This document shows, piece by piece, positions 42,686 through 51,221 of a DNA stretch of 64,000 bases. Both the position numbers and the translations under genes were made by a program. Numbering within the stretch: the stretch's first letter is position 1; each line of letters begins with the position of its first letter. The notes under the pieces are model-generated. The model did not search any database and was not told the DNA's origin. It saw only the letters and a program-made list of their open reading frames with translations. The stretch spans positions 1,059,001 through 1,123,000 of the forward strand of contig NZ_CP141050.1 of assembly GCF_034627025.1 (NCBI RefSeq). Direction: 5' to 3'. The DNA comes from Microvirga lotononidis. GTDB lineage: Bacteria; Pseudomonadota; Alphaproteobacteria; Rhizobiales; Beijerinckiaceae.

Positions 42686-42735
42686 TTGGGATTGTGAAGA
42701 GATGATTGGAAAAATCCCCAAGAAGGAGCAAGGCG
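42686..42735 (+). promoter_or_regulatory. Hairpin leader ending in AATCCCCAA
   Basis: TTGGGATT (42686-42693) can pair with AATCCCCAA (42713-42721) with one bulged C, followed by GAAGGAGCAAGGCG and the ATG at 42736. Compared with 41760-41803, paired positions change together, supporting a conserved RNA structure. Confidence 0.4.
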
Positions 42736-43176
42736 ATGGACACCCTCGAGCAATTCACGGTTCTGTCCGGCATTCGCATCCAGCTTCGGGCCCAGGCTAT
42801 CGCCTGCAAGACAGCGTTTGCCCGTGACCTCCATGAGCGCCTGGCACAGCACCTCGCCTACATCTGCAAGAAGCTCCGGCTCGAGATCGCCGGTGCAGCC
42901 CGGTTCGGCAATGACGACGAGGGCGCCTTCGGCTGGGAAGGCCCGGACGAGATCCACCTGATCGACGCTCTCTACATCGATCACGGCTCCCGCGAGTACC
43001 AGATCAACGGCGAGGACTGGTACTCCCTCGATGGCGACGGCGAGCCGATCGCCTCGCCCGCGACGGCCGAGCAGACCGAAGGGCTCGACCGCTTCATCGA
43101 GGAACTCGCCCAGTACGGCGTCCTGGTCACGGCCAACTACGTGTTCATCCCATGCGAGGAGCAGGTCGCCGCCTAA
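42736..43176 (+). CDS. Hypothetical protein of the small-gene array
   Basis: A 146-residue acidic protein with a helical N-terminus (MDTLEQFTVLSGIRIQLRAQ, AFARDLHERLAQHLAYICKK) and a C-terminal half rich in Asp/Glu (GNDDEGAFGWEGPDEIHLID, NGEDWYSLDGDGEPI). No family recognised. GAAGGAGCAAGGCG precedes the ATG, and the hairpin leader lies just upstream. Its high charge recalls DNA-mimic or anti-restriction proteins, but that is only an impression. Confidence 0.55.
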   Translation: MDTLEQFTVLSGIRIQLRAQAIACKTAFARDLHERLAQHLAYICKKLRLEIAGAARFGNDDEGAFGWEGPDEIHLIDALYIDHGSREYQINGEDWYSLDGDGEPIASPATAEQTEGLDRFIEELAQYGVLVTANYVFIPCEEQVAA

Positions 43177-43386
43177 GGGCCGCGCCGCCCACCCTCCCAA
43201 GCGAATTCCGATCAGGAAGAAGCCGCAGATGCATGAGAACACGCTCAATCATCCCAGAGCAGTTCTGAAAGCTGGGTTCTCCAACTACCATATCCAAAAT
43301 TGATCGGCACTCAATCCGCGATGGGCTTGACCTAGCGCATTCCAGGACAACACTTGCTGTGTGTCATCAACTTCAGGGATTTGATC

Positions 43387-43680
43387 ATGCGCCTTGCGAT
43401 CGGGATCGGAATTTGCCTCATTGCTCTCACGGCTCAAGCACAAGCTCAGTCCGGCCCGTCGGCCTCTGACAGTGCCAACCTATCTCGAGCAGATATCCGA
43501 GAATTGATTGATGCAACAAAGGCCGCCGCGAAGGCTTCGCGGGAGAACGTGGACTACAACCGGGTCGTGCCCGACATTCTGACCCAAATCCTGGCAAAAT
43601 TGGATAAGATCGAGGACAAACTCGATAAGGTTGAGGCCACGATTAAGCGAACTCAACCGACTCGCGTCAACGCTCGATAG
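43387..43680 (+). CDS. Small exported coiled-coil protein
   Basis: A 97-residue protein starting MRLAIGIGICLIALTAQAQA, a signal peptide with cleavage near AQS. The mature part is a low-complexity Ser/Ala linker, then a helix with heptad-like ILAKLDKIEDKLDKVEATIK, a short coiled coil. It would act in the periplasm or outside the cell. Function unknown. The ATG at 43387 is chosen because the signal peptide begins there. Confidence 0.55.
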   Translation: MRLAIGIGICLIALTAQAQAQSGPSASDSANLSRADIRELIDATKAAAKASRENVDYNRVVPDILTQILAKLDKIEDKLDKVEATIKRTQPTRVNAR

Positions 43681-44152
43681 GATAGGGACAAGGCCGGATC
43701 ATCTAGTGAGATCCGCCTCCCGCACCTGATTTACCCCGCCCCCAACAATGGCGGTTTCGCTCCGGGCCAGCGGCCAGCTGACCGGGAGCACGGCTTCAGA
43801 TCCCAGGCAGTGGCGCTCATATCGATGGGCCCTAAGGGAGCTCGCTCTGAGCGTCTGGACACAATAACATGCTCCATATTGCCGCCGCGACCCGTGGCGG
43901 CAGCATCTCCAATGCCATTCCCGCTTCGCTCGTTTTCCCGAACGATCCACCGGAGCGGGATGCCGCGGCGCAGATCTACGCCATGAACATTTACCCGATG
44001 GGCGAATTAGACAACCTGCCGATCAGGCGAGTGGTTGGAGAAGACCCCTCGCCTTTTCATTTCCGCTGAGTTGAGCATTCTTCAGCGAAGGTCTGCATCT
44101 CTGTAAGCCTTAATTGGCCGAGAGTGACAATTCAAAACCCCAGGAAATTCTT
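43681..44152. other. Intergenic stretch with one doubtful small frame
   Basis: About 470 bases. A 66-codon plus-strand frame at 43869-44069 contains ATRGGSISNAIPASLVFPND, which reads somewhat like protein, but it has no ribosome-binding site and no known relative, so I do not call it a gene. The right end holds the leader of the next gene (TTCAAAACCCCAGGAAATTC). Confidence 0.35.
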
Positions 44153-44470
44153 ATGACCGACGCTGTATTCAAGCCAGCGGTGGAATACCCGCTGCGCGCC
44201 TTCTTGGATCTGTCCACCGCACATCTCCGGCCCGAGACGATCACCCATCTGAACACGCTCGACAACGACGAGCTTCCGTTCTCGGGCGGCGTCACCCAGC
44301 ACGGTTGGCTCATCTACGCCCCACACGAAGCTGACCTCAAGGCTTATCCGAAGTGCCCGCTCGAAATTGTCGAAGCGATGAAGAAGGCCCGTGAACTCGG
44401 CGCCGACTATGTCCTCTACGACAACGAGGCAGATCCGGACCCGAACGTACTTCCGGTCTTCGAGCATTAA
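44153..44470 (+). CDS. DUF5983-like small protein
   Basis: A 105-residue protein: FLDLSTAHLRPETITHLNTL, GGVTQHGWLIYAPHEADLKA, then IVEAMKKARELGADYVLYDN and a final DPNVLPVFEH. The LSTAHLxxET start, a central GW(L/F)xY element and a late 'A...G.DY.L.D...D....LPV..' fit the DUF5983 pattern found on plasmids and islands; this is from memory. Activity unknown. CCAGGAAATTCTT precedes the ATG at 44153, with the AAAACCCC leader at 44134. Confidence 0.6.
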   Translation: MTDAVFKPAVEYPLRAFLDLSTAHLRPETITHLNTLDNDELPFSGGVTQHGWLIYAPHEADLKAYPKCPLEIVEAMKKARELGADYVLYDNEADPDPNVLPVFEH

Positions 44471-44562
44471 TCCCGCCCCGATCGACCAAAGCATTCCAGT
44501 CAAGAAGGAAAGAAAGGTTTCGAGAACACATCACGGGTCGGTCCGATAACCCGCTCCTGACG

Positions 44563-45156
44563 TTGCGGGCGAAACTCCACGGCCGCCTCGGCCCACAAGG
44601 GCGCGAAATCGTCCGCGAGAAAGCCGCTCAGACGATGTTCAGCGCCCGGGGACTGACGGCTGACAATCCTTGGGCTGAGTTTCAACATGAAGGATTCAAA
44701 TTCCGGGTCAGGCAGGACGGTGATGGTCTGATGGTTGAGTTGACCGGAGAACCGACTCTAGACGAGGCCCTCAACGCTCGCGGCCTCTCCCACAAGCGCG
44801 ATGCCCTCACCAGTGCGGATGGACGCCATACGATCAAGGATGAGGCGGGCACGATCATTGGCAGGTTTACCGCAACCGAGGCTTGGGTCGAGGTCATCAA
44901 TGACACGAAGCGCCCGCTTCCGGATTTCGATCCGTCCAAGGTCAGGATTGAGCGCCATCGCATGAGTGTCACTCAGGGCGAGACGTCCGTGTTCTACGAG
45001 GAACGTCTGCTCAACCGCTACGGCGACAAGATTGTCATACTTGAAAGGGACGCCACTGCACCCGCCGGCGCCAAGGTCATCGGTGGCTATCACGGATATG
45101 GCGACGACGAATGGATCGATGTGGCTCGCCGCGTGGTCACCCGAGGCTCCTGGTAG
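44563..45156 (+). CDS. Hypothetical protein of the small-gene array
   Basis: A protein of up to 197 residues starting at a TTG codon (44563); an ATG at 44635 would give 173 residues. The body has FQHEGFKFRVRQDGDGLMVE, ALTSADGRHTIKDEAGTIIG and VFYEERLLNRYGDKIVILER, mostly beta-like. No family recognised. The next gene starts 12 bp after its stop, so genes 44563 through 46805 are probably one transcript. Confidence 0.5.
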   Translation: MRAKLHGRLGPQGREIVREKAAQTMFSARGLTADNPWAEFQHEGFKFRVRQDGDGLMVELTGEPTLDEALNARGLSHKRDALTSADGRHTIKDEAGTIIGRFTATEAWVEVINDTKRPLPDFDPSKVRIERHRMSVTQGETSVFYEERLLNRYGDKIVILERDATAPAGAKVIGGYHGYGDDEWIDVARRVVTRGSW

Positions 45157-45168
45157 GGGCTTCAGCTC

Positions 45169-45972
45169 ATGCCCCGAAACACTCTAGGCGCCCGCCAGAT
45201 GGCGTTCGACTTCGACGCATTGTTTGCTCCGCATCCAACGATGCCTGAGGCTGTTAAAGAAGCCGTCAAGGACGCAGTGTTCTCCTACAGGAACCCTGTC
45301 AAAGCTCCTTCCGGAGATACCGAGACAAAGCCGTGGGCTGACCGCCCAGAGGCTGTCGAGGATAAGACCCGTTGCATCCTCGAGATCGATGGCATTCGGG
45401 CGATCTGCACGCCGGATCGCTGGATGTGCTTCTACGCTATCGATCCGGGCAAGCCCTTCATCAGCGAGACCGGATTCATGTCGGGTTGCTCCAGCCGAAA
45501 GGGATCGTCCGAGGAAACCTTCATGGCGCTGCTTACGGAGCGCAGGAAACAGCACAAGGGTAAGCTGCCGATCCCGGCGACCACCTACCGGCTCCCCGAG
45601 CCAGGCGAGGACGGCCCGCAGCCAGCCACTGGTGCGCTTCTCGCGATGAAGAAACTCAAGACCGATCCCTACAATGCAGCCCTCATCATCGAAGGGAACG
45701 GTCAATGGAGCGATGGCACCTGTTCCGATCATGGCAAGCCTGAAGGTCTGAAGGAGCGCACCAAAGGCATGGTGCCCGACGGCTTTGACGTCGAAGTCGA
45801 TGCCAAGGGCCATGGCTTCGCCCTCATTGCTCCGAACGGCCGCAGATGGCCAGAGGACGGGTCGTTCTTCCCTGCCCTGCATAACATCCGGTGCGCCGTC
45901 ACACGGCAGGCCCGTGATGATGCCGAAACCGGCGCTCCCTTCTTCTTCGAACCCCTTCCGCAAGCTGCTTGA
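45169..45972 (+). CDS. Hypothetical protein of the small-gene array
   Basis: A 267-residue soluble protein with FDFDALFAPHPTMPEAVKEA, CILEIDGIRAICTPDRWMCF, SGCSSRKGSSEETFMALLTE and a C-terminal half with TDPYNAALIIEGNGQWSDGT. Cysteines are frequent (about six). No domain is recognised. The following gene begins 14 bp beyond its stop, or overlaps it if a TTG is used. It may be translated from the first ATG at 45169 or from one ten codons later. Confidence 0.5.
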   Translation: MPRNTLGARQMAFDFDALFAPHPTMPEAVKEAVKDAVFSYRNPVKAPSGDTETKPWADRPEAVEDKTRCILEIDGIRAICTPDRWMCFYAIDPGKPFISETGFMSGCSSRKGSSEETFMALLTERRKQHKGKLPIPATTYRLPEPGEDGPQPATGALLAMKKLKTDPYNAALIIEGNGQWSDGTCSDHGKPEGLKERTKGMVPDGFDVEVDAKGHGFALIAPNGRRWPEDGSFFPALHNIRCAVTRQARDDAETGAPFFFEPLPQAA

Positions 45973-45986
45973 ACAACAGGTCATCC

Positions 45987-46805
45987 ATGCCGACAGACAC
46001 CGTACTCAGCCTCGAAGCGTCCCTTCCCAAGACCGGCGACCAGATCACGGATCAAGCCGACGGGCTTACGATCCTCATCAAGCGTCAGGACGAGGGCGTC
46101 AGCGTCTATACCTATGGCGCCGGGCAGGAAGCGTTCAAGGAAGACTGGACCCTCTTCACTGAAGGGCAGACGGACGCGAGCTCCTATGAGGCTGCGGCCC
46201 AGGCTGCGGGATGGTCACTGCTCTCGGCCCAAGACGATCACGATGAGGCCTTTGTTCTGCAGGTCGAAGGTCAGGATGATCGTATCGAGCGCTACGGCGG
46301 CTGGGAGGAACTCTGCCTGAGCGAAGGCATCGAGGTGACCCCAGCGCCAGCAAAGCCCGAGGCAGGCCCTACGCCCGCGACGGCCCCCAGTGCGGACTGG
46401 AGCGCTCTGCCCGATCTGCACCAGGCCGAGAAGGAAGGATGGCGCATTTCGGAATGCAACGAGGAGACCGAGACAGCCCGGCTCGAGCGCGACGATGGCA
46501 TGGGCGTGTTCGCCGGCGATGCCGAGGCCTGGACCCATGTCTTCAGCAAGGCCCAGGGAGGCAGTCCCTATCACCAATCGATCCTGAACTGGCTCAGGGA
46601 CAATGCGCCCGTCGAGTTCCAGCGGATTAGCGTTCATCAGGAGGCACAGCAGGACAAAACCACCTGGGCGATTGTCAACGATGCCGGTGAGTTCTGGTCC
46701 AACGACGATGGCTGGGTCGATCAGGAGTCGAAAACCCTATTCTACGCCCACGAGAAGCTCACCGTGAACCTGCCGATGGGCGGCCAGTGGGCCCTGGTCG
46801 GGTAA
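45987..46805 (+). CDS. Acidic hypothetical protein with two related halves
   Basis: A 272-residue strongly acidic protein. An N-terminal region (about 1-115, with TILIKRQDEGVSVYTYGAGQ and EAAAQAAGWSLLSAQDDHDE) is joined by a Pro/Ala linker (APAKPEAGPTPATAPSADWS) to a C-terminal region with QAEKEGWRISECNEETETAR and DDGMGVFAGDAEAWTHVFSK; both halves have an 'AGW/EGW...D' turn. No known family. I start at the ATG at 45987; a TTG at 45969 overlapping the previous stop is also open. Confidence 0.5.
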   Translation: MPTDTVLSLEASLPKTGDQITDQADGLTILIKRQDEGVSVYTYGAGQEAFKEDWTLFTEGQTDASSYEAAAQAAGWSLLSAQDDHDEAFVLQVEGQDDRIERYGGWEELCLSEGIEVTPAPAKPEAGPTPATAPSADWSALPDLHQAEKEGWRISECNEETETARLERDDGMGVFAGDAEAWTHVFSKAQGGSPYHQSILNWLRDNAPVEFQRISVHQEAQQDKTTWAIVNDAGEFWSNDDGWVDQESKTLFYAHEKLTVNLPMGGQWALVG

Positions 46806-46919
46806 AGCAACCTCTCTTTTCATTGCCTGCTAAACAATACCCCCTATGAGGCGCGGGCTGCGGCAGAATTCAAACTATTTGAGCTCCTCGGCAAAGTCTG
46901 TTCCCCTATAATCAAGTAC

Positions 46920-47216
46920 ATGGCTGGGATGATATTCCGACGCCAAGGGGGGCTTATGGGGGCGAAGAGAACAGAATGGCCGGTTGAACGGGATGTCGAT
47001 CCCGCCGCCAATGAGAATACAAGGCGGCAACGGCCTACGCTGTCGGTGCAGGAAGCACTTGTTCTCCGGCTTTTAGCGGCGGGGGTCCCGACCAGTGACA
47101 TCGCAGCGCGGCTCGCGGTCGACGAGCCTGAGGTCAAGCAGCACATCAAAGGCTTACTTCTCAAAGCCAGGGCTCAGACCAAGCCTCGTCTGGTGAGCAC
47201 CCCAGCTAACGGCTGA
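46920..47216 (+). CDS. LuxR/GerE-type helix-turn-helix protein without a receiver domain
   Basis: A 98-residue protein whose C-terminal ~50 residues match a GerE output domain: LSVQEALVLRLLAAGVPTSD, IAARLAVDEPEVKQHIKGLL. The N-terminal 45 residues are polar and basic. It would bind DNA as a dimer but lacks any sensory part. A single-domain receiver gene converges with it only 17 bp away, so the pair resembles a response regulator split into two genes. The start may be 46920 or the ATG at 46956. Confidence 0.6.
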   Translation: MAGMIFRRQGGLMGAKRTEWPVERDVDPAANENTRRQRPTLSVQEALVLRLLAAGVPTSDIAARLAVDEPEVKQHIKGLLLKARAQTKPRLVSTPANG

Positions 47217-47233
47217 TCTAAGCCAATGCCGCC

Positions 47234-47662
47234 TCACTGGGGATTGCGCTTCACCACCCGCTCGATCATCTCGATCATCTCCGGCAGCCGATAAGGCTTC
47301 GGCAGAAACGGAACACCCGCAGACGCACACATCCCGTGACAGGCGCGGGGGCGGCCGGACGTAAAGACAACCGACAGAAGCGGTTGGAGCGTCAAAGCTG
47401 ATGCCGCCAGCTCAAACCCGTCCCGGCCGCCGAGATTGATGTCGGTAAAGAGGACGTCCACGGAAACATCGGCCAAGATCATCTCGGCTTCCTCGGCACT
47501 CGCAGCGGTAAGTACCTCGAAGCCGGCCTCGGTCAGGGCTTCAGCCGCAATCTCGCCGATGATCAACTCATCTTCGACCACGAGAACGCGCTGACGCAGA
47601 TTCTTTGGAAGGCGAGCTGTAGCCGGGGCTGGGCGGCTCCAAGAGGACAGGATCGGTGTCAT
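47234..47662 (-). CDS. Single-domain response regulator (receiver only)
   Basis: The 142-residue receiver domain has the acidic pair E30/D31 in VVEDE, the phospho-acceptor D74 in LFTDINL, a switch Thr at 101 (VFTSGR) and K122 in LPKPY. No output domain follows. It should act as a phosphorelay intermediate or a stand-alone signalling protein in the cytoplasm. No kinase is adjacent. The convergent LuxR-type gene beside it could encode a partner output domain, but that is inference. Confidence 0.85.
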   Translation of the reverse strand: MTPILSSWSRPAPATARLPKNLRQRVLVVEDELIIGEIAAEALTEAGFEVLTAASAEEAEMILADVSVDVLFTDINLGGRDGFELAASALTLQPLLSVVFTSGRPRACHGMCASAGVPFLPKPYRLPEMIEMIERVVKRNPQ

Positions 47663-47786
47663 GTACGCAACCTCACTGAGCTAGTCCGCTTGGTTAACGA
47701 CGCGCCTGCCCAGCGGTTCGGCTCCCGGGCCGACGAGTGGCCGGTATGGTAAGTAAAGGGTTATCGAGCTCGTTCGAGCCGACCAA

Positions 47787-47819
47787 GAGGGCTGTCGTCG
47801 AGAGACGACGGCCCTTTTT
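47787..47819 (+). terminator. Strong rho-independent terminator-like hairpin
   Basis: AGGGCTGTCGTC pairs with GACGACGGCCCT around GAGA, followed by TTTTTG. It lies upstream of the gene at 47876. No plus-strand gene ends just before it, so it may belong to a leader or to an unseen small RNA. Confidence 0.75.
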
Positions 47820-47875
47820 GCTTGGCGCACTCCCACTCCGGAAAACCCCAGAAACATCAATCGAGGACACCTGAA

Positions 47876-48367
47876 ATGACCCAGGAATTGCATGAGGCCC
47901 TCGGGTTCAAGAAAGACAACGTGGTTCAAATGCTGGTCGAAACCAGCGGCTTGGACCCCGATGACAACGAACTCACGTTCCCGGTCGGCGCCGTGGCGAT
48001 CATTGATCGCATTGAGCGCCTCGAGGGATCTCAAGGGATCGCACTGACCCTCGCCATCGAGGGCAAGATCGTCAACGTGTTCGACGAGGGCGATGGGCTT
48101 CCGGCCAGGAAGTTCTTTGAGCCGGTCCTCACGGAACGAGACGACACCAAGCGCCCTCTCACGCTCACTGACGTGAAGGGTGCCGACACCTACACCCATG
48201 CTGCCTTCGTACACGGCGAGGATTCGGAAGGCGACCATGAGGTTGGCGATCTTCAGGACCTGTTCCGCGCCGCATGGGACCTCATGACGGAAGAGCAGAA
48301 GGTCGGATTCCTCTTCACGGATCAGGCCAAAGCCGTTCTGCCCGCTGCCCACATCCTCACCGAGTGA
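47876..48367 (+). CDS. Hypothetical protein of the small-gene array
   Basis: A 163-residue acidic protein: MTQELHEALGFKKDNVVQML, FPVGAVAIIDRIERLEGSQG, then a domain with FFEPVLTERDDTKRPLTLTD and an end with DLMTEEQKVGFLFTDQAKAV. No family recognised. The leader has GGAAAACCCCAG (47840-47851) 25 bp before the ATG, after a strong terminator hairpin at 47787, so its promoter must lie close or the hairpin acts as an attenuator. Confidence 0.55.
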   Translation: MTQELHEALGFKKDNVVQMLVETSGLDPDDNELTFPVGAVAIIDRIERLEGSQGIALTLAIEGKIVNVFDEGDGLPARKFFEPVLTERDDTKRPLTLTDVKGADTYTHAAFVHGEDSEGDHEVGDLQDLFRAAWDLMTEEQKVGFLFTDQAKAVLPAAHILTE

Positions 48368-48399
48368 TCCAACCTCAATCCACTTAGAAGAGGGAAATC

Positions 48400-48591
48400 A
48401 TGAACCGCGCTCGCCCGACCCGGGCCCAAATCAAGTCCATGCACCAGCTCTTTCAACGCTCTCCAGATGGCAGTCCGAATTATCGGGCTTTCCGGAAGAG
48501 ATTCCAGCTCCTGTCATTCGACAGCGTCTTCGGCGGAACCTGGCACGGGATGTTCATCGGCATCGAAACCGACGGCTACCGGCACTCGTGA
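48400..48591 (+). CDS. Small hypothetical protein
   Basis: A 63-residue basic protein (MNRARPTRAQIKSMHQLFQR, SFDSVFGGTWHGMFIGIETD). GAAGAGGGAAATC before the ATG is a credible ribosome-binding site, and the gene begins 32 bp behind the previous stop. The function is unknown. A similar 'MNR.RPTRAQI..M..LFQRS' start is familiar from small plasmid proteins, but I cannot name one. Confidence 0.45.
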   Translation: MNRARPTRAQIKSMHQLFQRSPDGSPNYRAFRKRFQLLSFDSVFGGTWHGMFIGIETDGYRHS

Positions 48592-48725
48592 ACAATGCTG
48601 GGGAGGCCTGATGGAAGAGTGTCGCAGAGCCTTGGATCGATGATGAATTCGCGGCATCAAATCACCATATCTCAGGCTCCCCATAGCGCCCGGAAACCGG
48701 GCAAGGACATCCCTTAGGTTCACAC

Positions 48726-50045
48726 ATGAGCGATCTCTTCCAGACGGCCACGGCGCGTAACCGCCCCAAGCCCCTTGCCGCTCAGATACGGCCAACCCGC
48801 CTCGATGACATCGTTGGTCAGCGCCATCTCCTTGCCCCCGGCACGGTGCTCCGGAACATCGTGTCCTCCGGGCGTGTGGGCGCATTGCTGTTCTGGGGGC
48901 CTCCAGGCACGGGCAAGACGACGATTGCGAGATCCATCGGCCAGGAGATCGGGAAAGAGTTTCGGGAACTCCACCCCGCGCACAACAACGTCTCCGACAT
49001 CAAGGAACTCGGCCGGGAATCGCAGGTTCGCGACCTCCTGGTCTTTGCCGATGAGGTGCATCGCTTCAGCAGCAGCCAAAGCGACTATCTTCTCGGCCTC
49101 GTCGAGGACGGCGTCTTTGACCTGATTGGCGCGACGACGGGCAATCCGAGTTTCGTCCTCACCCCTGCCCTCGTGTCACGCATGACTGTCTTCCGGCTTG
49201 AGCCGCTGACCGTCAACGACATGAAGGACGTCGTCACTCGCGCCGTGGCCCACTTCGAGGAGAAAGGAATTTCGGTCAACGTCGATGAAGCAGCTCTAGC
49301 ACAGCTCACAGCTCACGCGGGTGGAGATGCCAGACGCGTTCTCACGGCGATGGACCGGCTTACGGCCCATGCCACCGCGGGCTCAATGCTGACGATTACT
49401 GGGGAGATGGTCGCAGACCTGTTTCAGGCGTCGCCGGTTCTGTATGATCGGAATGCCGATCAACACTACGACTCGATCAGCGCCTTCATCAAGTCAATGC
49501 GAGGGTCTGACCCCGACGCGACGCTCTACTGGCTGGCTAAATTAATTCATGCCGGCGAAGACCCGAGATTCATCGCTCGGCGGATCATGATCCATGCCTC
49601 TGAGGATGTCGGCCTCGCGGATAACACCGCCCTTCAGACGGCTGTCGCGGCGCTGCATGCCGTGCAGCATATCGGCTATCCTGAGGCCCAGATTGTCTTG
49701 GCGCATGCAGCTCTGCATATCTGCCGGGCTCCAAAATCGAACTCGGTCTGCCGCGGGATTGGACAGGCTATGGCCTACGCCCAGTCCGCTCCGCCAATCC
49801 CAGTTCCGCTGCATCTGCGCGATACCCACTATGCCAGCGCCAAATCCTTGCATGGCTATGGCGGGTACATCTTTCCGCATGACGACGCGAGAGGCTGGGT
49901 GGAGCAGGAATATGCCCCAGGCATCACACCTGGCCAGTTCTATCAAAGCGACAGCCGGGGCCCGAATACCTTTGAGGGCCGAGCGGACCAGTTCTGGGCG
50001 GAAGTGACCGGCCGGGAGCAATCGCGGCATCCGAAGAAAAGTTAA
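48726..50045 (+). CDS. rarA: RarA/MgsA-like AAA+ ATPase (replication-associated recombination)
   Basis: A 439-residue protein of the usual RarA length. Walker A GPPGTGKT is at 58-65 and Walker B LVFADE at 105-110, where most homologues have FIDE; the sensor 1 region is GATTGNPSF, followed by an arginine-finger-like SRMTVF. The C-terminal tetramerisation domain is recognisable from ASEDVGLADN and LHLRDTHYASAKSLHGYGGY. RarA acts at stalled forks with SSB. Here it sits among small accessory genes, so it is probably a second, element-borne copy. The symbol reflects family membership. Confidence 0.88.
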   Translation: MSDLFQTATARNRPKPLAAQIRPTRLDDIVGQRHLLAPGTVLRNIVSSGRVGALLFWGPPGTGKTTIARSIGQEIGKEFRELHPAHNNVSDIKELGRESQVRDLLVFADEVHRFSSSQSDYLLGLVEDGVFDLIGATTGNPSFVLTPALVSRMTVFRLEPLTVNDMKDVVTRAVAHFEEKGISVNVDEAALAQLTAHAGGDARRVLTAMDRLTAHATAGSMLTITGEMVADLFQASPVLYDRNADQHYDSISAFIKSMRGSDPDATLYWLAKLIHAGEDPRFIARRIMIHASEDVGLADNTALQTAVAALHAVQHIGYPEAQIVLAHAALHICRAPKSNSVCRGIGQAMAYAQSAPPIPVPLHLRDTHYASAKSLHGYGGYIFPHDDARGWVEQEYAPGITPGQFYQSDSRGPNTFEGRADQFWAEVTGREQSRHPKKS

Positions 50046-50172
50046 TATTGATTTTGCCACGTTGTTGCCACGGTTACCTTGCCCAACTAGCCTCCTTCGC
50101 GTGATCGATCGGTCACCGGAGGGCGGAGCAGGACGCTCCGCCTGAGGGAACTACAAGGGACTAGAGACGAGA

Positions 50173-50382
50173 ATGGCGACTGGGACGGTTAAGTGGTTTA
50201 ACGAAACCAAGGGTTACGGCTTCATCCAGCCGGACAATGGCGGCAAGGACGTATTCGTCCATATTTCAGCCGTGGAGCGCGCAGGCCTCCGCGGTCTGAA
50301 GGACGGCCAGAAGATCTCCTACGAGATCGAGCAGGACCGCCGGACGGGCAAAGAGTCTGCCGCCAACCTGCAGGAGGTCTAA
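50173..50382 (+). CDS. Cold-shock-type nucleic-acid-binding protein
   Basis: The 69-residue CSD protein has RNP1 KGYGFI at residues 13-18 and RNP2 VFVHI at 27-31, and the typical [20 protein letters not shown] opening. It binds single-stranded RNA or DNA as a chaperone. It has a 127-bp leader from the previous gene and its own terminator at 50422, so it is a monocistronic unit. Alphaproteobacteria carry several such genes; cold induction cannot be read from the sequence. Confidence 0.95.
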   Translation: MATGTVKWFNETKGYGFIQPDNGGKDVFVHISAVERAGLRGLKDGQKISYEIEQDRRTGKESAANLQEV

Positions 50383-50421
50383 GACCTCTCACTTTCGCGG
50401 ATCGACCCGCCTTCACAACGA

Positions 50422-50449
50422 GCCGCTCCATTGTGGGGCGGCTTTTTTT
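50422..50449 (+). terminator. Rho-independent terminator of the cold-shock gene
   Basis: GCCGCTCC pairs with GGGGCGGC around ATTGT, followed by seven T residues. Confidence 0.9.
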
Positions 50450-50476
50450 GTTGTGCCTGCCAAATCGGAGAACCCC

Positions 50477-50779
50477 ATGACAGAGACATCGCCCCCTGCC
50501 TTTCTCCGCGACGAGCGCTTCATCCGCGGGCACGGAAAGGTCTTCGTGATGTTTATGGGGCGTGATGGCTACTCGGCGGAGATGTCGACGGAAGAGTTCC
50601 CTCGCCTGCGGGAAGCCGTCAAACTCGATGCCTGCCCGAAGGTGTATCTGCGCCTTCAACGGACCAGATCGCGCTTTGCGCTCGACCGGCGCAAGAAAAT
50701 GGACATTGTGGAGATCTATCATAAGGCCGGAGAACACGCTTACTACGGCTACTGCCTTGCCCTTGGCATCAAGCCTGAG
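50477..50779 (+). CDS. Hypothetical protein of the small-gene array
   Basis: A 100-residue basic protein: MTETSPPAFLRDERFIRGHG, VFVMFMGRDGYSAEMSTEEF, then RLREAVKLDACPKVYLRLQR and AGEHAYYGYCLALGIKPE. No family recognised. The start codon directly follows GGAGAACCCC, combining the ribosome-binding site with the AACCCC element seen before other genes of this array. Confidence 0.55.
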
Positions 50780-50873
50780 TGATTGGACCTGCCGACTTCG
50801 CAGCGCTACCAATCAGCGGGTGTGAGTGATCAAAGACTAACACCCCTGTACGAACCGCTTGTAAGGAGATGCA

Positions 50874-51101
50874 GTGACCTCTCGCCTTATGCAGATCCTG
50901 GATCGTGACGCCGCGATCATGAGAGAGAAGATGGCTGAAGTGATGCCGGCCACTGATGCCGAGTCTCAACGAGCCAGAGAGTTAATGATCCTGCTCCATA
51001 CCGGGCTCTTCGTCATTCAGCGGGACGAGACCAGCACGGCAGAAGGGTTGCGAGCCTTCGCCGGTCAAATTCTCGATCGGACGCGGATCACCAGGCAGTA
51101 G
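50874..51101 (+). CDS. Small helical hypothetical protein with GTG start
   Basis: A 75-residue mostly helical protein (SRLMQILDRDAAIMREKMAE, ELMILLHTGLFVIQRDETST, GLRAFAGQILDRTRITRQ). The GTG start at 50874 is supported by AAGGAGATGCA immediately upstream, an optimal site and spacing. No family recognised. Confidence 0.55.
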   Translation: MTSRLMQILDRDAAIMREKMAEVMPATDAESQRARELMILLHTGLFVIQRDETSTAEGLRAFAGQILDRTRITRQ

Positions 51102-51221
51102 CAGCCGAAATAATCCTGTGAGTTTCAGTCCGCGGAAGTCTTTGCGAGGCAGCTGGTAACCCCAGTCGGCTACCCAATCTCTTGCAGTCACATAGGAACC
51201 CGCCGACTGCCGGATAAGGGA

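Noticed and set aside
43869..44069. 66-codon plus-strand frame
   Set aside because: Moderately protein-like but no ribosome-binding site or relatives; left as part of an intergenic entry.
47787..47819. Terminator of the receiver-only response regulator gene
   Set aside because: That gene is on the minus strand and starts at 47662, so this hairpin lies upstream of it and cannot be its terminator.
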